Below are positions 41,149 through 52,339 of a stretch of 64,000 bases of DNA, in pieces. The notes below the pieces were generated by a model. That model worked only from the letters and a program-made list of their open reading frames with translations, did no database searches and was not told where the DNA came from. Within the stretch, counting starts at the first letter, position 1. The number at the start of each line of letters is the position of its first letter. The DNA is from Hoplostethus atlanticus (lineage: Eukaryota; Chordata; Actinopteri; Trachichthyiformes; Trachichthyidae), in NCBI GenBank assembly GCA_034670405.1, contig JAXDDX010000185.1:248001-312000 (forward strand). The letters run 5' to 3'. Made by a program: the position numbers and the translations under genes.

Positions 41149-41190
41149 ACCCCCCCCCCCCCCCCCCCCCCCCCTCTCCCCCACCCCCCG
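41149..41190. repeat. Poly(C) tract
   Basis: An almost pure C-run of about 25 bases with short interruptions. Likely length-unstable and error-prone in sequencing. Confidence 0.9.
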
Positions 41191-41572
41191 AAATCACTGT
41201 TCCTTAGAGCCGGGCCAATGGAGAGCCAGGCTGCAGGGTGAGGCACTTCCTCTGTGACAGGAAACTAACAACAAACACCAAACACCCAGATACCACAGAC
41301 CCAAGGGGAGGGGAAAGGGAGTGGGGTGGGGGGGGGGTGGGGGGGTTAGCGATGAGAAAGGAAGCGATAAAGATGTTTGATGACTTTAAAGAGAGCTTGT
41401 AGAGGTCAGGCAAAGGTCAATGTCAAAAACACCCCTAAATAGCAATTCTGCGCTGCTGTGTTGAGTTCTGTAAATCAAAAGTGACTTTGCCTGCATTGTG
41501 CTGCGTTTTGGTAGAATGACTATTATTCTGTAATAGTGTTGAACTTCAGTCAGTTAGACAGACAGGAAGACA

Positions 41573-41577
<5 letters not shown>

Positions 41578-41620
<43 letters not shown>
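41578..41620. repeat. (CA)n microsatellite
   Basis: About 20 ca repeats. Confidence 0.95.
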
Positions 41621-41621
<1 letters not shown>

Positions 41622-41779
41622 GCACACTCAAATGCTGTGTCGCCAGATATCACTCTCAAGGTATCACCTCCACCTCTGATGGCTGGCAAGCTAAGAGAGT
41701 GGGTAAATATTCTTAGTGACACTGAAGTTGTTTGTTTCATCTGGTGATTAGGTCAAACAAAGAAAGAACGAAAGAAAAT

Positions 41780-41783
41780 AGGA

Positions 41784-41814
<31 letters not shown>

Positions 41815-41815
41815 G
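41780..41815. repeat. (AAAG)n microsatellite
   Basis: Tandem gaaa units. Confidence 0.9.
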
Positions 41816-41958
41816 AGGAAAGAACAGCAAACAGCAAACAGCAAGATGGGAAATGATGCCATGATAGAGGGCAGGGTGCTGGTAGAGTGACAGAAGTGGT
41901 CGTGATAAGAGCTGGGTGGGGAATTTGTCTATGGGGGATAGTTGTTTATGAAGAAGGT

Positions 41959-42049
41959 CTACTCCTGCACGTTATCTGCTGCCGCATCCTCCACCACGCT
42001 CGCCACATCATTAACTCCAGACTTCATTAGCTGCATTGCCATAGGAAAC
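41959..42049 (-). CDS. Possible terminal exon of an unidentified minus-strand gene
   Basis: After gggtatatattcag the minus strand reads FPMAMQLMKSGVNDVASVVE, DAAADNVQE and TAG (41961-41959). The downstream AATAAA near 40444 would give a long 3'UTR. No partner exon or family recognised and the polypyrimidine tract is weak, so this may be chance. Confidence 0.2.
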
Positions 42050-44128
42050 CTGAATATATACCCTTATATGGACTGGGGCCGCTTGTGTGAGCGATGATAG
42101 TACGTTCATTGCCATACTGTGTTGGTGTGTGTGGGGGGGATTCTGTCCTGATGATGCTTATCATGATTTAATCGCTAGATTGAAAAATGCTTAAATGGTT
42201 GTGAATGTGGGAAAATCTCCCTAATCATCCTGCGTCAGTTTAGTTATTTTTTTATTCTGCAAATCTTATAGGCTGATAACGGTTGGAAGTATTTGCACAA
42301 TGGCACTAAAGAAGAAGACAATCGAGGCTAAAGACAGCTTGGCTTTGTCTGGTAGGCACCTTAAACCTGTCTGATAATTCTATATCTACATAAATGTGTG
42401 TAAATAGCTGTCTCTCCTTAAAGCTGTAAAAAAAGCTGTCAGTGGTGTGGTTTTTTTTATGAAGTGAATATTGTGATATCTTCTATGGGACCCTAGCGTA
42501 TCAGTCTGTGTGTCTGTCGGCGCTGTATTTTGCAGCGGGTGTGGCGATATAGTAACAAAAACAGGAAATCCACAGTCACATAGGCAGGAAATGCTACTGT
42601 TCAGACAGAGAGGCATAAATAAACAGATAAAGGCAAGCAAACTTCTTCAGGACTACTAAGCTACTTAGTTTTCTCACCAGCAAGCTGAAATTATGCTTTA
42701 CTTTCAAAGAAATAGTTTCTCATTTGCAGCCTTATTGTGTAAGAATTTCATTTTTTTTTCATTTCTCATTTTTCAACGTCATTCAAAGTCAAAGTCATCT
42801 GGGAATAAAAACGCTTTGTTGTTGAAAATCTTGTTGAAATGGAATAAATGTGACCGAAATTATGATGAAAGGTTGCCTCAATGACAACCAACTGACATTG
42901 ATTTATGAAATAATGAAATGAGTGAAATTAATGCAAATAACTATGGCTATACTATCTTTCACTAGTTTTTTTAGTCATTTTGATTGTGTAGATGAAGTCC
43001 ATGCTTGATACCGATTGATGAATCCACTTTGCTGCTTTGATTGTCATTGGCTACCTTGTCCAGTGCTTGATTGTCGTTAGCAACAGTGCACAAAAGTCAT
43101 GTGAAATGTTATACATTTGTGATTGTGTAGAACAAATCCTGAAGACTTCTTTCAGGACTGAAAATAAACTTGTCTCCTTGTATATTATTCTCTTTTGGAT
43201 TTTGGTGACAGTAATAATTAAAGTTAGAAAAAGGAGGGAGCCAAAATGATCAACAAATGAGGCCAAAATATCAAAGCTACGGTTTGAATTACTGCAATGA
43301 TTTCAGTTTGTTTGCAGTAGTACGTCGTCCATGTATCTCAGTTTCTTGTTGTTTTCTGGAATGTATTCGTCCACAGGTCTTTCTGCATTCTTGTGTCCTC
43401 CGCAAGTTTCTGACATAATATCTAAAGACCGAAGTATGATTTCTAAGGTAATTGTCAAATCCAAGAAGTCTTGAAGAGAATGAACTTCTCGAGAACACAA
43501 GAACAGAAAACATTTTTACAGTCTGAGATGGACTGAAGGACAGAGAACATCTTTACAGTTTGAGTTCCTCGGTACACCTCAAAGATGTTCTCTGTTTTCA
43601 TTTTCTTGAGTTAATTTTCTGAGACAACTAGGGGAGAATGTTCTTCACAAGGCCACAAGTATCAACTTCTTAGATTTGATTTGATATCACCACCTCATGA
43701 CTCCCTCTGGTGCTGCTCGATTGTCACTGGCCTTCTCCAGTATGTGTGTCTCCCTCCTCTCTCTCTTGAGTTGGTCACATCAGTGTTTTACATCAGTTTG
43801 CTATGTTTGCTGCTGGGTCGGCAAGTTTGACTTACCATTTTGTTCAAATGGTTGAGCTTATGTAGTGGTCTCAGTGAGTTAACTGGCATCTCTGTTGTGG
43901 ATAGAAATTGAGAAATTGTGATCTGTTGAATAAGCATGATAACATTTAGTTGAGTCTGGTGACTCTGGAGCGAGCTAGCAAGCGAGAGAGAGGGAGACAG
44001 AAAGGATGAATATTTGAAGACTTGTGAGGACATCATAGCACTTAATCCAGGGCAAATAGGACAAATCGTTCAGATTTGCACAAAACCACCAAAACCGGTA
44101 CATGTACAGCAAATTCTATATACAATAA
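42050..44128. other. Intergenic, no gene confirmed
   Basis: Around 43500-43610 there are near-repeats of acagagaacatctttacagt, tgag in direct and inverted order, a possible MITE remnant. A 65-residue minus ORF at 43303-43500 (VHSLQDFLDLTITLEIILRS) has no family match or clear splice sites. Confidence 0.3.
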
Positions 44129-44425
44129 TGTTTTGATGGCCAAGGAATACAATAGTGCTAACTATTTATCATCATAGGCTGTTTAACTGTTATCGTGTAA
44201 TGGTCAATTTAATGATATTGCAATGAAATTGCAATTTTGAGAGAATTGGGAACTTTTCCATTTTTTCCATTCCATTACATCTGATAGATAGTAAAATGAC
44301 AATGTCTTGTTTCTTAAAATAAAAATTCTATTTCTTTAGACAACATCATTCAATTGTCCTTTACATGATAACAATTAAACAGCTCATGATGTTTTCCGTA
44401 TTTTATTTGTTGGCCATCAAAACAG
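44129..44425. repeat. MITE with long inverted arms
   Basis: Left arm gttttgatggccaaggaata ... tgtttaactgttatcgtgta, atggtcaattt. The right arm is its complement with scattered changes (RC of 44336-44425). Arms about 90 bp. Non-coding. Confidence 0.65.
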
Positions 44426-45264
44426 GCGTAGACATATGTTTTCAATCCTTTCATGGTGAGTTCAACATGAACTTACCAAATGGAGGAATATCAATTTGCT
44501 GGTAATAGTGAAAAGAAAAATGGCCACCATGGCAGGGTGGTACCCTTCTGAAAATGTTGGATTAATTTACATTTGGCCTTGCCTGGGCCTTCCAGTTGAG
44601 GGAGTAAATGTGGAACAGGGGGTAAATGTGGATCAGGAATTGATAGGAATAACATGCTAAATGTAAAGTGTTAATACATATAACTAGGTGGTTGCTAGGT
44701 GATTACTAGCAGTGGCAGTGCCAGTCGTAGTTTTTCTTGCATGTTGGTAGAAGTCACTGCTCCAGATATGCATGAATTTTATGTTTATCTTCTAAGTAAA
44801 TAATTCATAATTAGTGCCCAACCCACTATATGTGACTCCCAGCATGTTATTTGATGTGGTCAATCAGTAGTGATGTTGTAGATGTCATCAGGAATTATTC
44901 CTTACAAACTCCTTCCTTACAAACTATACTGGAATACTGATACAAAATAAACAAAATAAAACTACTTTTAACCTCCTATCACACGAGACTCACATTTTAT
45001 TCAACTGTCCATCCGTTTCATGTCTCGAACACATTTAATATATACTTTAGTGAAAAGACCTCACTGCATGATCAGATTAAAATTCACAACTTTAATCCAG
45101 TAAACAAATATACATAGATATATTTAATTTATAAGGTAAGAGAATATTCAATATATCTTTTAGCAAAAACCTCAATAAGCAAAAGAAGGCATATGAAGAT
45201 ATATGAACATATACCAACTATGAAGCAAAGACTGATCATACTAATCTAAAAACAAGGAAAGGAT
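44426..45264. other. Intergenic, no gene seen
   Basis: Single-copy-looking AT-rich sequence. Confidence 0.35.
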
Positions 45265-45700
45265 AAAAGAGTGCTGGATAATCTGAGACCTATCACACTT
45301 TTGAATGCAGATTATAAACTTTTCACTGAAGTCCTTGCTGCTAGATTACAAGAAGGTTTGATACCAATGATTAGTGATACACAGTCTTGATTCCTAAAGG
45401 GAGATCGACCCACAACAACATCCGCTTGGTCTTTGATCTCATTGAATATGGTCATATGATTGAAGATTATGGATTCATATTATTTTTAGATTTCTATAAG
45501 GCGTTTCACCTAGTAGAACACTTTTACCTTTTATATTAGAAACCGTATGTCACTTCGGGTTTGGAAAGAAATTTATAGGTATCATCAAATAGCTGTGTAT
45601 CTTTTACCCAAGGCACATGCCCAATATTTGAAATAAGGAAAGGTATCTGGCAAGGTTGTAGAACCTCACCATTATTATTTATAACGATAGTCAAATTATT
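45265..45700 (+). pseudogene. L1-type reverse transcriptase relic
   Basis: KRVLDNLRPITLLNADYKLF, TEVLAARLQ, FLKGRSTHNNIRLVFDLIEY and, after frameshifts, WQGCRTSPLLF correspond to L1 RT motifs (RPISLLN.DYKI, GF..GR....N..L, QGCP.SP.LF). Stops and frameshifts throughout. Confidence 0.75.
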
Positions 45701-45879
45701 ATTATTATTAAATTATACGTCTATCATTTTACAAAATTCTGATTTTTTTCTGTAATTACAGATATCAATTTAAAGAGGATTTTTCTGGAGATATGGAAAT
45801 CCAGACACGAGTACAGATCGAATCTTTCAGGGTGTTGAGAGTAAAGTCCCTATTTTACCTTCATAATATTCCATTGATT

Positions 45880-46136
45880 TTACAGTGGCGGTCTATGGGG
45901 AAAGAGGAAATAATCCTCTACCGGACGGCTGTGGTACTGCAACTTTATTACCACAATGACGTAGTCACTGACACCGGAAGTAAAACCTTGGCTGATAAGG
46001 TTCGGAGCAGGAGGAAACCAAGAGAGATCATCGGTTTCCTGACGGGAACCAGTAATAGAAGTAGTAGCCTACTGGTAAAATACTACTAGTAAACAACTGC
46101 CCTTCAGAGATCCTAAAGCGTGTTTCTCTATCTAAG
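45880..46136 (+). promoter_or_regulatory. Probable nosip 5'UTR exon and promoter region
   Basis: A donor-like CTAAG|gtaaca ends at 46136 and the next acceptor (46251) precedes the ATG exon, so a non-coding first exon probably lies here. A CpG-containing stretch (tgacgtagtc, ccggacggc) surrounds it. The transcription start cannot be fixed. Confidence 0.45.
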
Positions 46137-46251
46137 GTAACAGTTTCTAAAAATTCGTAACGTGTGTGTTGCATATTCACATTTAGTAGCTAATGTTAGC
46201 GTAAACAGCGAGCTCAATTCCTTTGTTTTTCTTCCTACCTCTTTTGGCCAG

Positions 46252-46346
46252 CTATTGAAACTTGTCCAAAGGCATTATGACCCGCCACGGGAAGAACTGC
46301 ACGGCTGGGGCTGTGTACACTTACCACGAAAAAAAGAAAGACACAG
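46252..46346 (+). CDS. nosip: nosip exon with start codon
   Basis: Acceptor ttcctacctcttttggccag ends at 46251. After 25 nt of 5'UTR the ATG at 46277 begins MTRHGKNCTAGAVYTYHEKK, and the exon ends ACA G|gtgaga at 46346 (phase 1). Confidence 0.95.
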
Positions 46347-49300
46347 GTGAGAACAATGCGGAAAATTGCATTTCAATTTATCCCCATCAATCAAGCTGCC
46401 CGACAGGTAGTCAAGCAATAACGTTAATTTAGCAGGCTAGCATAGTAAAGTTAATCAACAACAAAAGTGGGAGACTATGAAGCTAATGGTTTGCATGAAA
46501 TAATGTGATATGTAATATTAAATGTCTTTCTCCTAGCAGTAATTAAACCTAGCAGGTCTTTTCGGCTTCGTCTAGATAATAAATGCTGCATGGTTTATGA
46601 TTAAATTGTTGGATTAAATTAGCCTAGTCTGTCGTTTCTGCTTAGATATCAATTGAATTGATGAAACAAAAAAGCTATCCCTTTTTTGAGCCCACTCCTT
46701 TTTCCCCACATTAAATTCTAGCAAATATTAATATATAAAATGAATAGGCCTGTTTCCTAAGCGAGCACAGCGAGGGGACAAGTTCCACACAGGTTTATGT
46801 ATGAGATTAGATACTATGTCAAAATAACAAAACAATGAGACACTCTAAATTGCCCAAAAGTATAAATCGGTCTGTCTGACTTTAGTTTTTTAATGCATCA
46901 ACGTCACCGCGTCAAATTCCTTGTATGTGCGTATGTACTTGGCCAATAAATTTGATTTGATATGTATTTCAAAAATGTGGCAAAATTTGCATAGCGTTTC
47001 CTGTTGAGCCCTTTGTAGACTCTTCCAGTGAATCATGTAACAGCATTCTAATTCGATTGGCTTTCATCCTGGTCAGCGTCGTCTGGATATGGGACACAGA
47101 GCGTGCGACTGGGCAAAGATGCAATCAAAGACTTCGACTGCTGCTGCCTTTCTCTCCAGCCTTGCCAAATCCCCGTTGTGACGTAGGTTTTAAACACACA
47201 CACACACACACACAAACTTTCTTGGTCACAGCAAACACAGTGTTTCTTTTTTTCCTTGGTATCCTTAGTCCAGATGGTTACATGTATGAAAAGCAGGCCA
47301 TTCTGGAATACATACTGCACCAGAAGACAGAAATTGCCAAGAAAATGAAGGTAAGCGTTGTACCTCTGTCTGACTTGGTCAGGCTTTAGTATAGGAAGTC
47401 CACAACAGAATTAACAACATGAATAGTTTATTTTACATAGTGTGAATTAGTCCTGTTTAGTGTTTTCACAATACCAGACTTATAATACTAAATTTAATAT
47501 CTAAAAATTCAATATAACTACGATGCCACTGCAAACAAGAAAAACCATCAAGCAACATTACAGAACCACGGTGACTGAGATGCTTTACTCGTGTTTCCTC
47601 ATTGACCTGACAGCTTTGTAGCAACCTTTGCACAGGGGTTTTAATGTTGGCTGAGTGTCCATCTTTGTTTGCTCAGTAAGTGAAATAGTTCCTTTTTTGG
47701 CTCCTGGTACCAGTTTGTCAACCAGTTTAGGTGGACTAGGATCCTGTTCAAGAAGTGGTGCACTGTCATGGATGCTGTTGAATGTTTTCAGCTGTTAGTC
47801 AAGAGCCACACTGCTGCTCTGTCTATGCCAATCCTCCTCCTTCTTATTGTTCCAATCTGTTCATAAACAGCCACTAGAGGGGACTGTGAAATAACATTTC
47901 AGCTTGCAGAAAAGCATTTGGTGAAAGTACAGGGTTGTTCCTGGCTCAGAATCAGGTAAAGGTGGTAGCTTAACCAAGATTTCTGCACACGTGCATGTGC
48001 CCTCTTTTTTTATTTTTGTTGAAATTTTAACTGCAAAATGCATCCATCTAGAGCACTTAAACGTGAACAAACATGGTTCTAAATGAATTGGCATAGTCAA
48101 GACTTTGAATAGCAGTCTGGACAGGCCTACAGTGCTATTGTGATGTGCTGTTTCTTATCTGTTGCTGTCTCACTTCTCTCTCCTCCCTTCTGAATTCTTC
48201 TCTTGCCTCTTATTTTTCTCCTCCCCACATCTCTTTGTCTCTGCCCTCATCTCTCTTGTTCAGTTCACATTGTTCAAAAGATGAATAGAGTGATAGTTTT
48301 CAATGAATACATAAAACTTGAAAAGGCATAAAAAGGATATACATTATGTGTTCATCGTTCCTTATCTGTCTCTTTACTGTAAAAGAAAACTGGTTGAATC
48401 CAAAACTCATACTTGTGCCTCTATATATTTCACTTTATTTAACTCATGTTATGACAACCTAACCGACCGTAAGATACTTTGTTTATTAGATATGGAAACT
48501 CAACATTTAAGCATAACTTATTTTAAGAAACAAATAATTTCGATGTGATCTTCTTTTAGAAAGCTACCAAATATACACAAAGACTTACAATCTTGTAAAT
48601 TCCACTGGCTTTGCTTAAATAACCATTTAAGAGAGAGAACACTGTGCACATTTTTGTTTTCACCTGTTTATCTGTTTATCTTATCTTACCAGCCATGATA
48701 AAATATTTGAACAAGGCGTGTTAATAAAATAAACATGTTGGACGTAAAGTGGTAATTTAAAACCTAAGTTCACCTTTTCCACCCAAGTTGTCAGTTATGG
48801 CTCTTTGTGTAATGATGAAGCTGCAAAAATGGTCTGCGCTAAACAGAGGCTTACTAGCTATACTATGTACTGTTCCATGAAATAAAATCCATCAACTCAC
48901 ATTTGTAAATTTGCGCCCTTTGCCCTGGGTTATCTGTATTTTCACCCTCCAATACTCCAGGCCTATGAGAAGCAGAAGCATGCTCAGAAGAGCGACAGCC
49001 AGCTGGAGTCCAAGTTGGAGGAGAGAGAGAGGGTGGAGAGGTTCAAAACCAGGGAGAACAGCATCGTGTCCAAACCTATCAACCCTTTCACCTCTGGTAC
49101 GTCTGTGCTGTGTGTGTTGAGTATGTAGTGTGCCCTGATTGAACTTTCAAAAACGGCACGCTTTCAAGCTCAGTGCAACATCCAACCCTCTGCGTAGGAG
49201 AGTGGATTTTCATTCCAGCCAAGCACTACAACAGCTTATTTCACTGATTAGTTCCTCCTCTCTTATTGAATGTGTGTTAATCACTTTAATGACCTGCTGT

Positions 49301-52300
49301 AGTGATTGGTTGGAATGACTCCACCGCATTACTTGCTTGTACACTTCTGTATACATCCTAGTCAAAAAGGCCATATTCCTTTTTAATATAACTGCCTTCA
49401 CTAAAGCTATTTAGGCTGCACCAACAGCCATAATCTGTGTATGGTGCAACACCAGCAGCATGTCCTATTCATTCAGTATTCAATAGATGAGAGTATTTAT
49501 CTGTGAAAATAACTGCAAAACAACTCCTGATTGTAAATGTATAAGTAATACATTGCCGTGTTCTTCCTTGCCAGGTCAGGCCAAAGGCAGTGAGGCAGGC
49601 AAGGCAGGCAAGGCAGGTAGCGGCTTGGCAAACTCCTCCACAGCTGGTTGTTCAGCAGCCACCTCCAGCCAGAGTCTACCCAGCTTCTGGATCCCCTCTT
49701 TGACACCAGAGGCCAAGCCCACCCAGCTGAAGAAACCAGTGAGTGGCAGCATTAGCCATTTCAGATTCAGGGACTTCAGAAATGCTGTTTTATGCTGATT
49801 CTTGGTTGGCAAATGACCTGTCATGCACACACTGCTTTGAAAAAAGGGAATGCAATTATATTCCTGAAAAACAAGTATGTGCTTTTTGTCTGTCAGTGTT
49901 GAATTATGTGCTTTTTGTCTGTTAGTGTGGAATTCTGTCTACCGTTTGTGTGTGGGGTAAGAATTGTTGCCTCTGTTTGCTCTAAGTGTCATGGTGTTCC
50001 CTGTCAATTTGACCTGTCTGTCTCTTTGAATATTAACAGTGTTTAAGGGCAGATGTCCCCACATAAACCAAAATGAAACTGCTGTTTGAACAAAAGGTCT
50101 CTTAAAAACGTATCCTTGGCTGTTGACAAGCAGTCCCATATTACTAAATGGCATTCTACCTCTGCAGGGATAACAAAGTGACTTTGTTGGCCATCACCTC
50201 TCTAATCAATCTCCTTTTCCCTCCTTCCTCCCTGTCTGTCAGAGTAAGACTGTGTTGTGTCCTATGTCAGGACGACCCATTAAAATGAATGAGTTGATCA
50301 CGGTGCGCTTCACCCCCCTGGACCCCAGCCTGGACCGAGTGGCCTTGCTCACCCGCCAGGTCAGTGATCTTTAGTCTAGACTGAGGCTGTTTTCTATGAT
50401 AGCTGAGTTGAGATGTGACGTTTGCCATTCTGTGTAAATAATTGGTGTTGGTATGCATTTCTATTTTCTGTATCTGGATATACCATATATCCAGAATGCA
50501 AAATTACAATGATTTTACACCATTTGCTCCTTAAATGTCTGTGTCTTTGGGAACACCAGTGCTACAAGGTAAAAGAGTGAATTTAGAGCCCTGTTTTGTG
50601 CTATAGTTTGTGAACAAATCTATTTTCCTGGCCAGTTTTGGTAGTATGTTCCACATCTGTCTTCTCTCTTCAGGATAGGTATGTCTGTGCAGTAACAAAA
50701 GACACACTGGGCAACAGCGTTCCCTGCGCCGTTCTCCGAACCTCGTGAGTAACAACATACTAGCATGTCTACCTTCGCTCTCACATACAGCAGTGAGATT
50801 GCTTGGGCCACGGCTCCCAGGAATTACTAGCTTTTAGACACACCTTTAGACAAATTCCTTCTCCTTGTATTCCTGCTACTGCAATCTTTTTCTCTCCTAA
50901 ACTATTCTGCTCTTTGGTCATCACCCTCCTGCCTGGATATAATTAATCCATTCTCTTTGCTCTTGTTTGCATCCCCCACCTTCCACCCCCCGGTTCCTAG
51001 GGGTGCTGTGGTGACTCAGGAGTGTGTGGAGAAGTTGATCAGGAAGGACATGCTTGATCCTGTGACTGGAGACAAACTGTCTGACAAAGACATCATACCA
51101 CTGCAACGGGTCAGTTCTTGTACTTCTATCCTTGTCAGAATGAGTTTGAGTTTCAGTCTTCATCTCTTAAAGAGACAAGTTGTCAAGTTTGCCAAAGACC
51201 ACCTGGATGTTCCACAAAGCTACTGAAGCAATGTTCTGTGGAGAGATGAGATAATTTTACTTTTTTGGCAAAAGGGCACAACACTGTTTGGAGGAGAAAA
51301 AACACTGCTTACCAACAGCAAAACCTCATCCCAACCTTGAAGCATGGTGGAGGAAGCATCATGGTTTGGGGCTGCTTTGCTGCCTCAGAGCCTGGATGGC
51401 TTGCAATCATTGAGGGAACAATGAATTCCAAATTGTATCAGGAAATTATACAGGAGAATATCAGGGTAATGGTCCCTGAAGCATACCAGAGGTTGGGTCA
51501 TGCAGCAATGACCCCAAACACAAAAGCAAATCTACAACAGAATGGCTTAAACAGAGGAACGTGCATTTTGGAATGGCCAAGTCAGAGTCTTGACCTTAAC
51601 CCTATTGAAATCTTGTAAGACCTGAAGCAAGCTGTTCATGCAAGACATCCCAAAATATCAATTAATTGAAACAGTTCTGTGAGGAGGAATGGTCCAAAAT
51701 ACCTTCTGTTGTGCAGGTCTGATCAGCAACTTAGATGAAGATCCGACCATATTTTAGGTGCCATTTATGCTGGTAATTCAAAAGGGTTCACAACCTTATG
51801 CGTGTGCAATGGTCTTGGATGCTAGCAGAGTATTTGTTTATAAATGCAGGGTTCCTACAGTCATAGAAAATCTGGAAAGGTCATGGAATTCATAAAATGT
51901 TGTTCAGGCCTGAAAAGGTTATGGAACATGGGTATTTAGTTTGGAAATATCATGGAAGTTTGTTGATAATCTTTTTTCCAACCAGTGAAATGTTTAATGT
52001 CAAACGTGGCTGCATGTTGAGCTTCCTGATAGTATTGGCTACAACAAGTGATAGTTGTAGCTGTCTAGATTTAAGACATGGGACATTCAGATCAGATATT
52101 CAATGTAAAAATGTGACAGTTTCCAACATAGATTCTAAAAATATTGGTCATGGAATTTTGTTAGGAAAAAGGTGTAGGAACCCTGTAAATCCCATAATTT
52201 GTCTCACATAAGCTAGCCAGTAGTGCCTGGCTTCATCATTATCTTGTTTTGCCTTCTCTTCTGTCAGGGTGGAACTGGGTTTGCTGGCTCCGGGGTCGAA

Positions 52301-52339
52301 CTCGGCGCCAAAGAGGCTCGACCAGTGATGCAAGTGTGA
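46277..52339 (+). CDS. nosip: Nitric oxide synthase-interacting protein, whole gene (9 coding exons)
   Basis: Plus-strand spliced gene. Coding exons are 46277-46346, 47077-47182, 47269-47350, 48961-49096, 49575-49738, 50243-50359, 50674-50744, 51001-51109 and 52268-52339. All introns are GT-AG with matching phases; the total is 927 nt, 308 residues plus TGA (human NOSIP 301). The N-terminus MTRHGKNCTAGAVYTYHEKK is the family signature. A split U-box/RING-like domain follows: DFDCCCLSLQPCQIPVVT with PDGYMYEKQAILEYILHQK, then CPMSGRPIKMNELITV with CAVLRTSGAVVTQECVEKL. LPSFWIPSLTPEAK is also conserved. Known role: an E3 ubiquitin ligase that binds endothelial/neuronal NO synthase and alters its localisation; also required in vertebrate craniofacial development. 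Intron 8 holds a Tc1 transposase relic and a MITE. Confidence 0.96.
47077..47182 (+). CDS. nosip: nosip coding exon 2 (first half of U-box)
   Basis: 106 nt, acceptor ctggtcag, donor gtaggt. Encodes ASSGYGTQSVRLGKDAIKDF and DCCCLSLQPCQIPVV. The Cys cluster is the start of the U-box/RING-like fold. The following intron is only 86 bp and contains a (CA)n tract. Confidence 0.95.
47269..47350 (+). CDS. nosip: nosip coding exon 3
   Basis: 82 nt, acceptor ttggtatccttag, donor gtaagc. Encodes PDGYMYEKQAILEYILHQK and TEIAKKMK, the U-box helix used for E2 contact in this family. Confidence 0.95.
47351..48960 (+). other. nosip intron 3
   Basis: Donor gtaagc at 47351, acceptor ending 48960. No repeat or nested gene recognised. 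Confidence 0.5.
48961..49096 (+). CDS. nosip: nosip coding exon 4 (coiled region)
   Basis: 136 nt, acceptor ccaatactccag, donor gtacgt. Encodes AYEKQKHAQKSDSQLESKLE, a charged helical stretch, then IVSKPINPFTS. The human counterpart is AYEKQ...SRPLNPFT. Confidence 0.95.
49575..49738 (+). CDS. nosip: nosip coding exon 5 (linker with Gly-Lys-Ala repeat)
   Basis: 164 nt, acceptor cttccttgccag, donor gtgagt. It starts with a short in-frame tandem repeat (EAGKAGKAGSG) from a 9-bp ggcaaggca unit. It then encodes a Ser/Ala linker and the conserved SLPSFWIPSLTPEAKPTQLK. The repeat is likely lineage-specific because the human linker has no such repeat. Confidence 0.93.
50243..50359 (+). CDS. nosip: nosip coding exon 6
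   Basis: 117 nt, acceptor ctccctgtctgtcag, donor gtcagt. Encodes SKTVLCPMSGRPIKMNELIT, VRFTPLDPSLDRVALLTRQ. CPMSG opens the second U-box/RING-like half. Confidence 0.95.
50674..50744 (+). CDS. nosip: nosip coding exon 7
   Basis: 71 nt, acceptor cttctctcttcag, donor gtgagt. Encodes DRYVCAVTKDTLGNSVPCAV, LRT. Confidence 0.95.
51001..51109 (+). CDS. nosip: nosip coding exon 8
   Basis: 109 nt, acceptor cccggttcctag, donor gtcagt. Encodes GAVVTQECVEKLIRKDMLD, PVTGDKLSDKDIIPLQR, the most conserved stretch of the family. Confidence 0.95.
51178..51810 (+). pseudogene. Tc1-type transposase relic in nosip intron 8
   Basis: VKFAKDHLDVPQSY, then NVLWRDE, KGHNTVWRRKNTAYQQQNLI, PTLKHGGGSIMVWGCFAASE, MNSKLYQEIIQENIR and LEWPSQSLDLNPIEIL are the second half of a Tc1 transposase. 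The catalytic QDNDPKH segment has decayed. Same strand as nosip. Confidence 0.85.
51847..52195. mobile_element. MITE in nosip intron 8
   Basis: cagggttcctacag ... gtgtaggaaccctg inverted ends, about 349 bp, with tggaaaggtcatggaatt-type internal repeats. The flanks tataaatg / taaatccc are only partly alike, so the target duplication is unclear. Confidence 0.65.
52268..52339 (+). CDS. nosip: nosip terminal coding exon
   Basis: Acceptor tctcttctgtcag. Encodes GGTGFAGSGVELGAKEARPV, MQV and TGA at 52337-52339. Ends like human NOSIP (GGTGFAGSGV...RPVMQ). Confidence 0.95.
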   Translation, partial: GGTGFAGSGVELGAKEARPVMQV

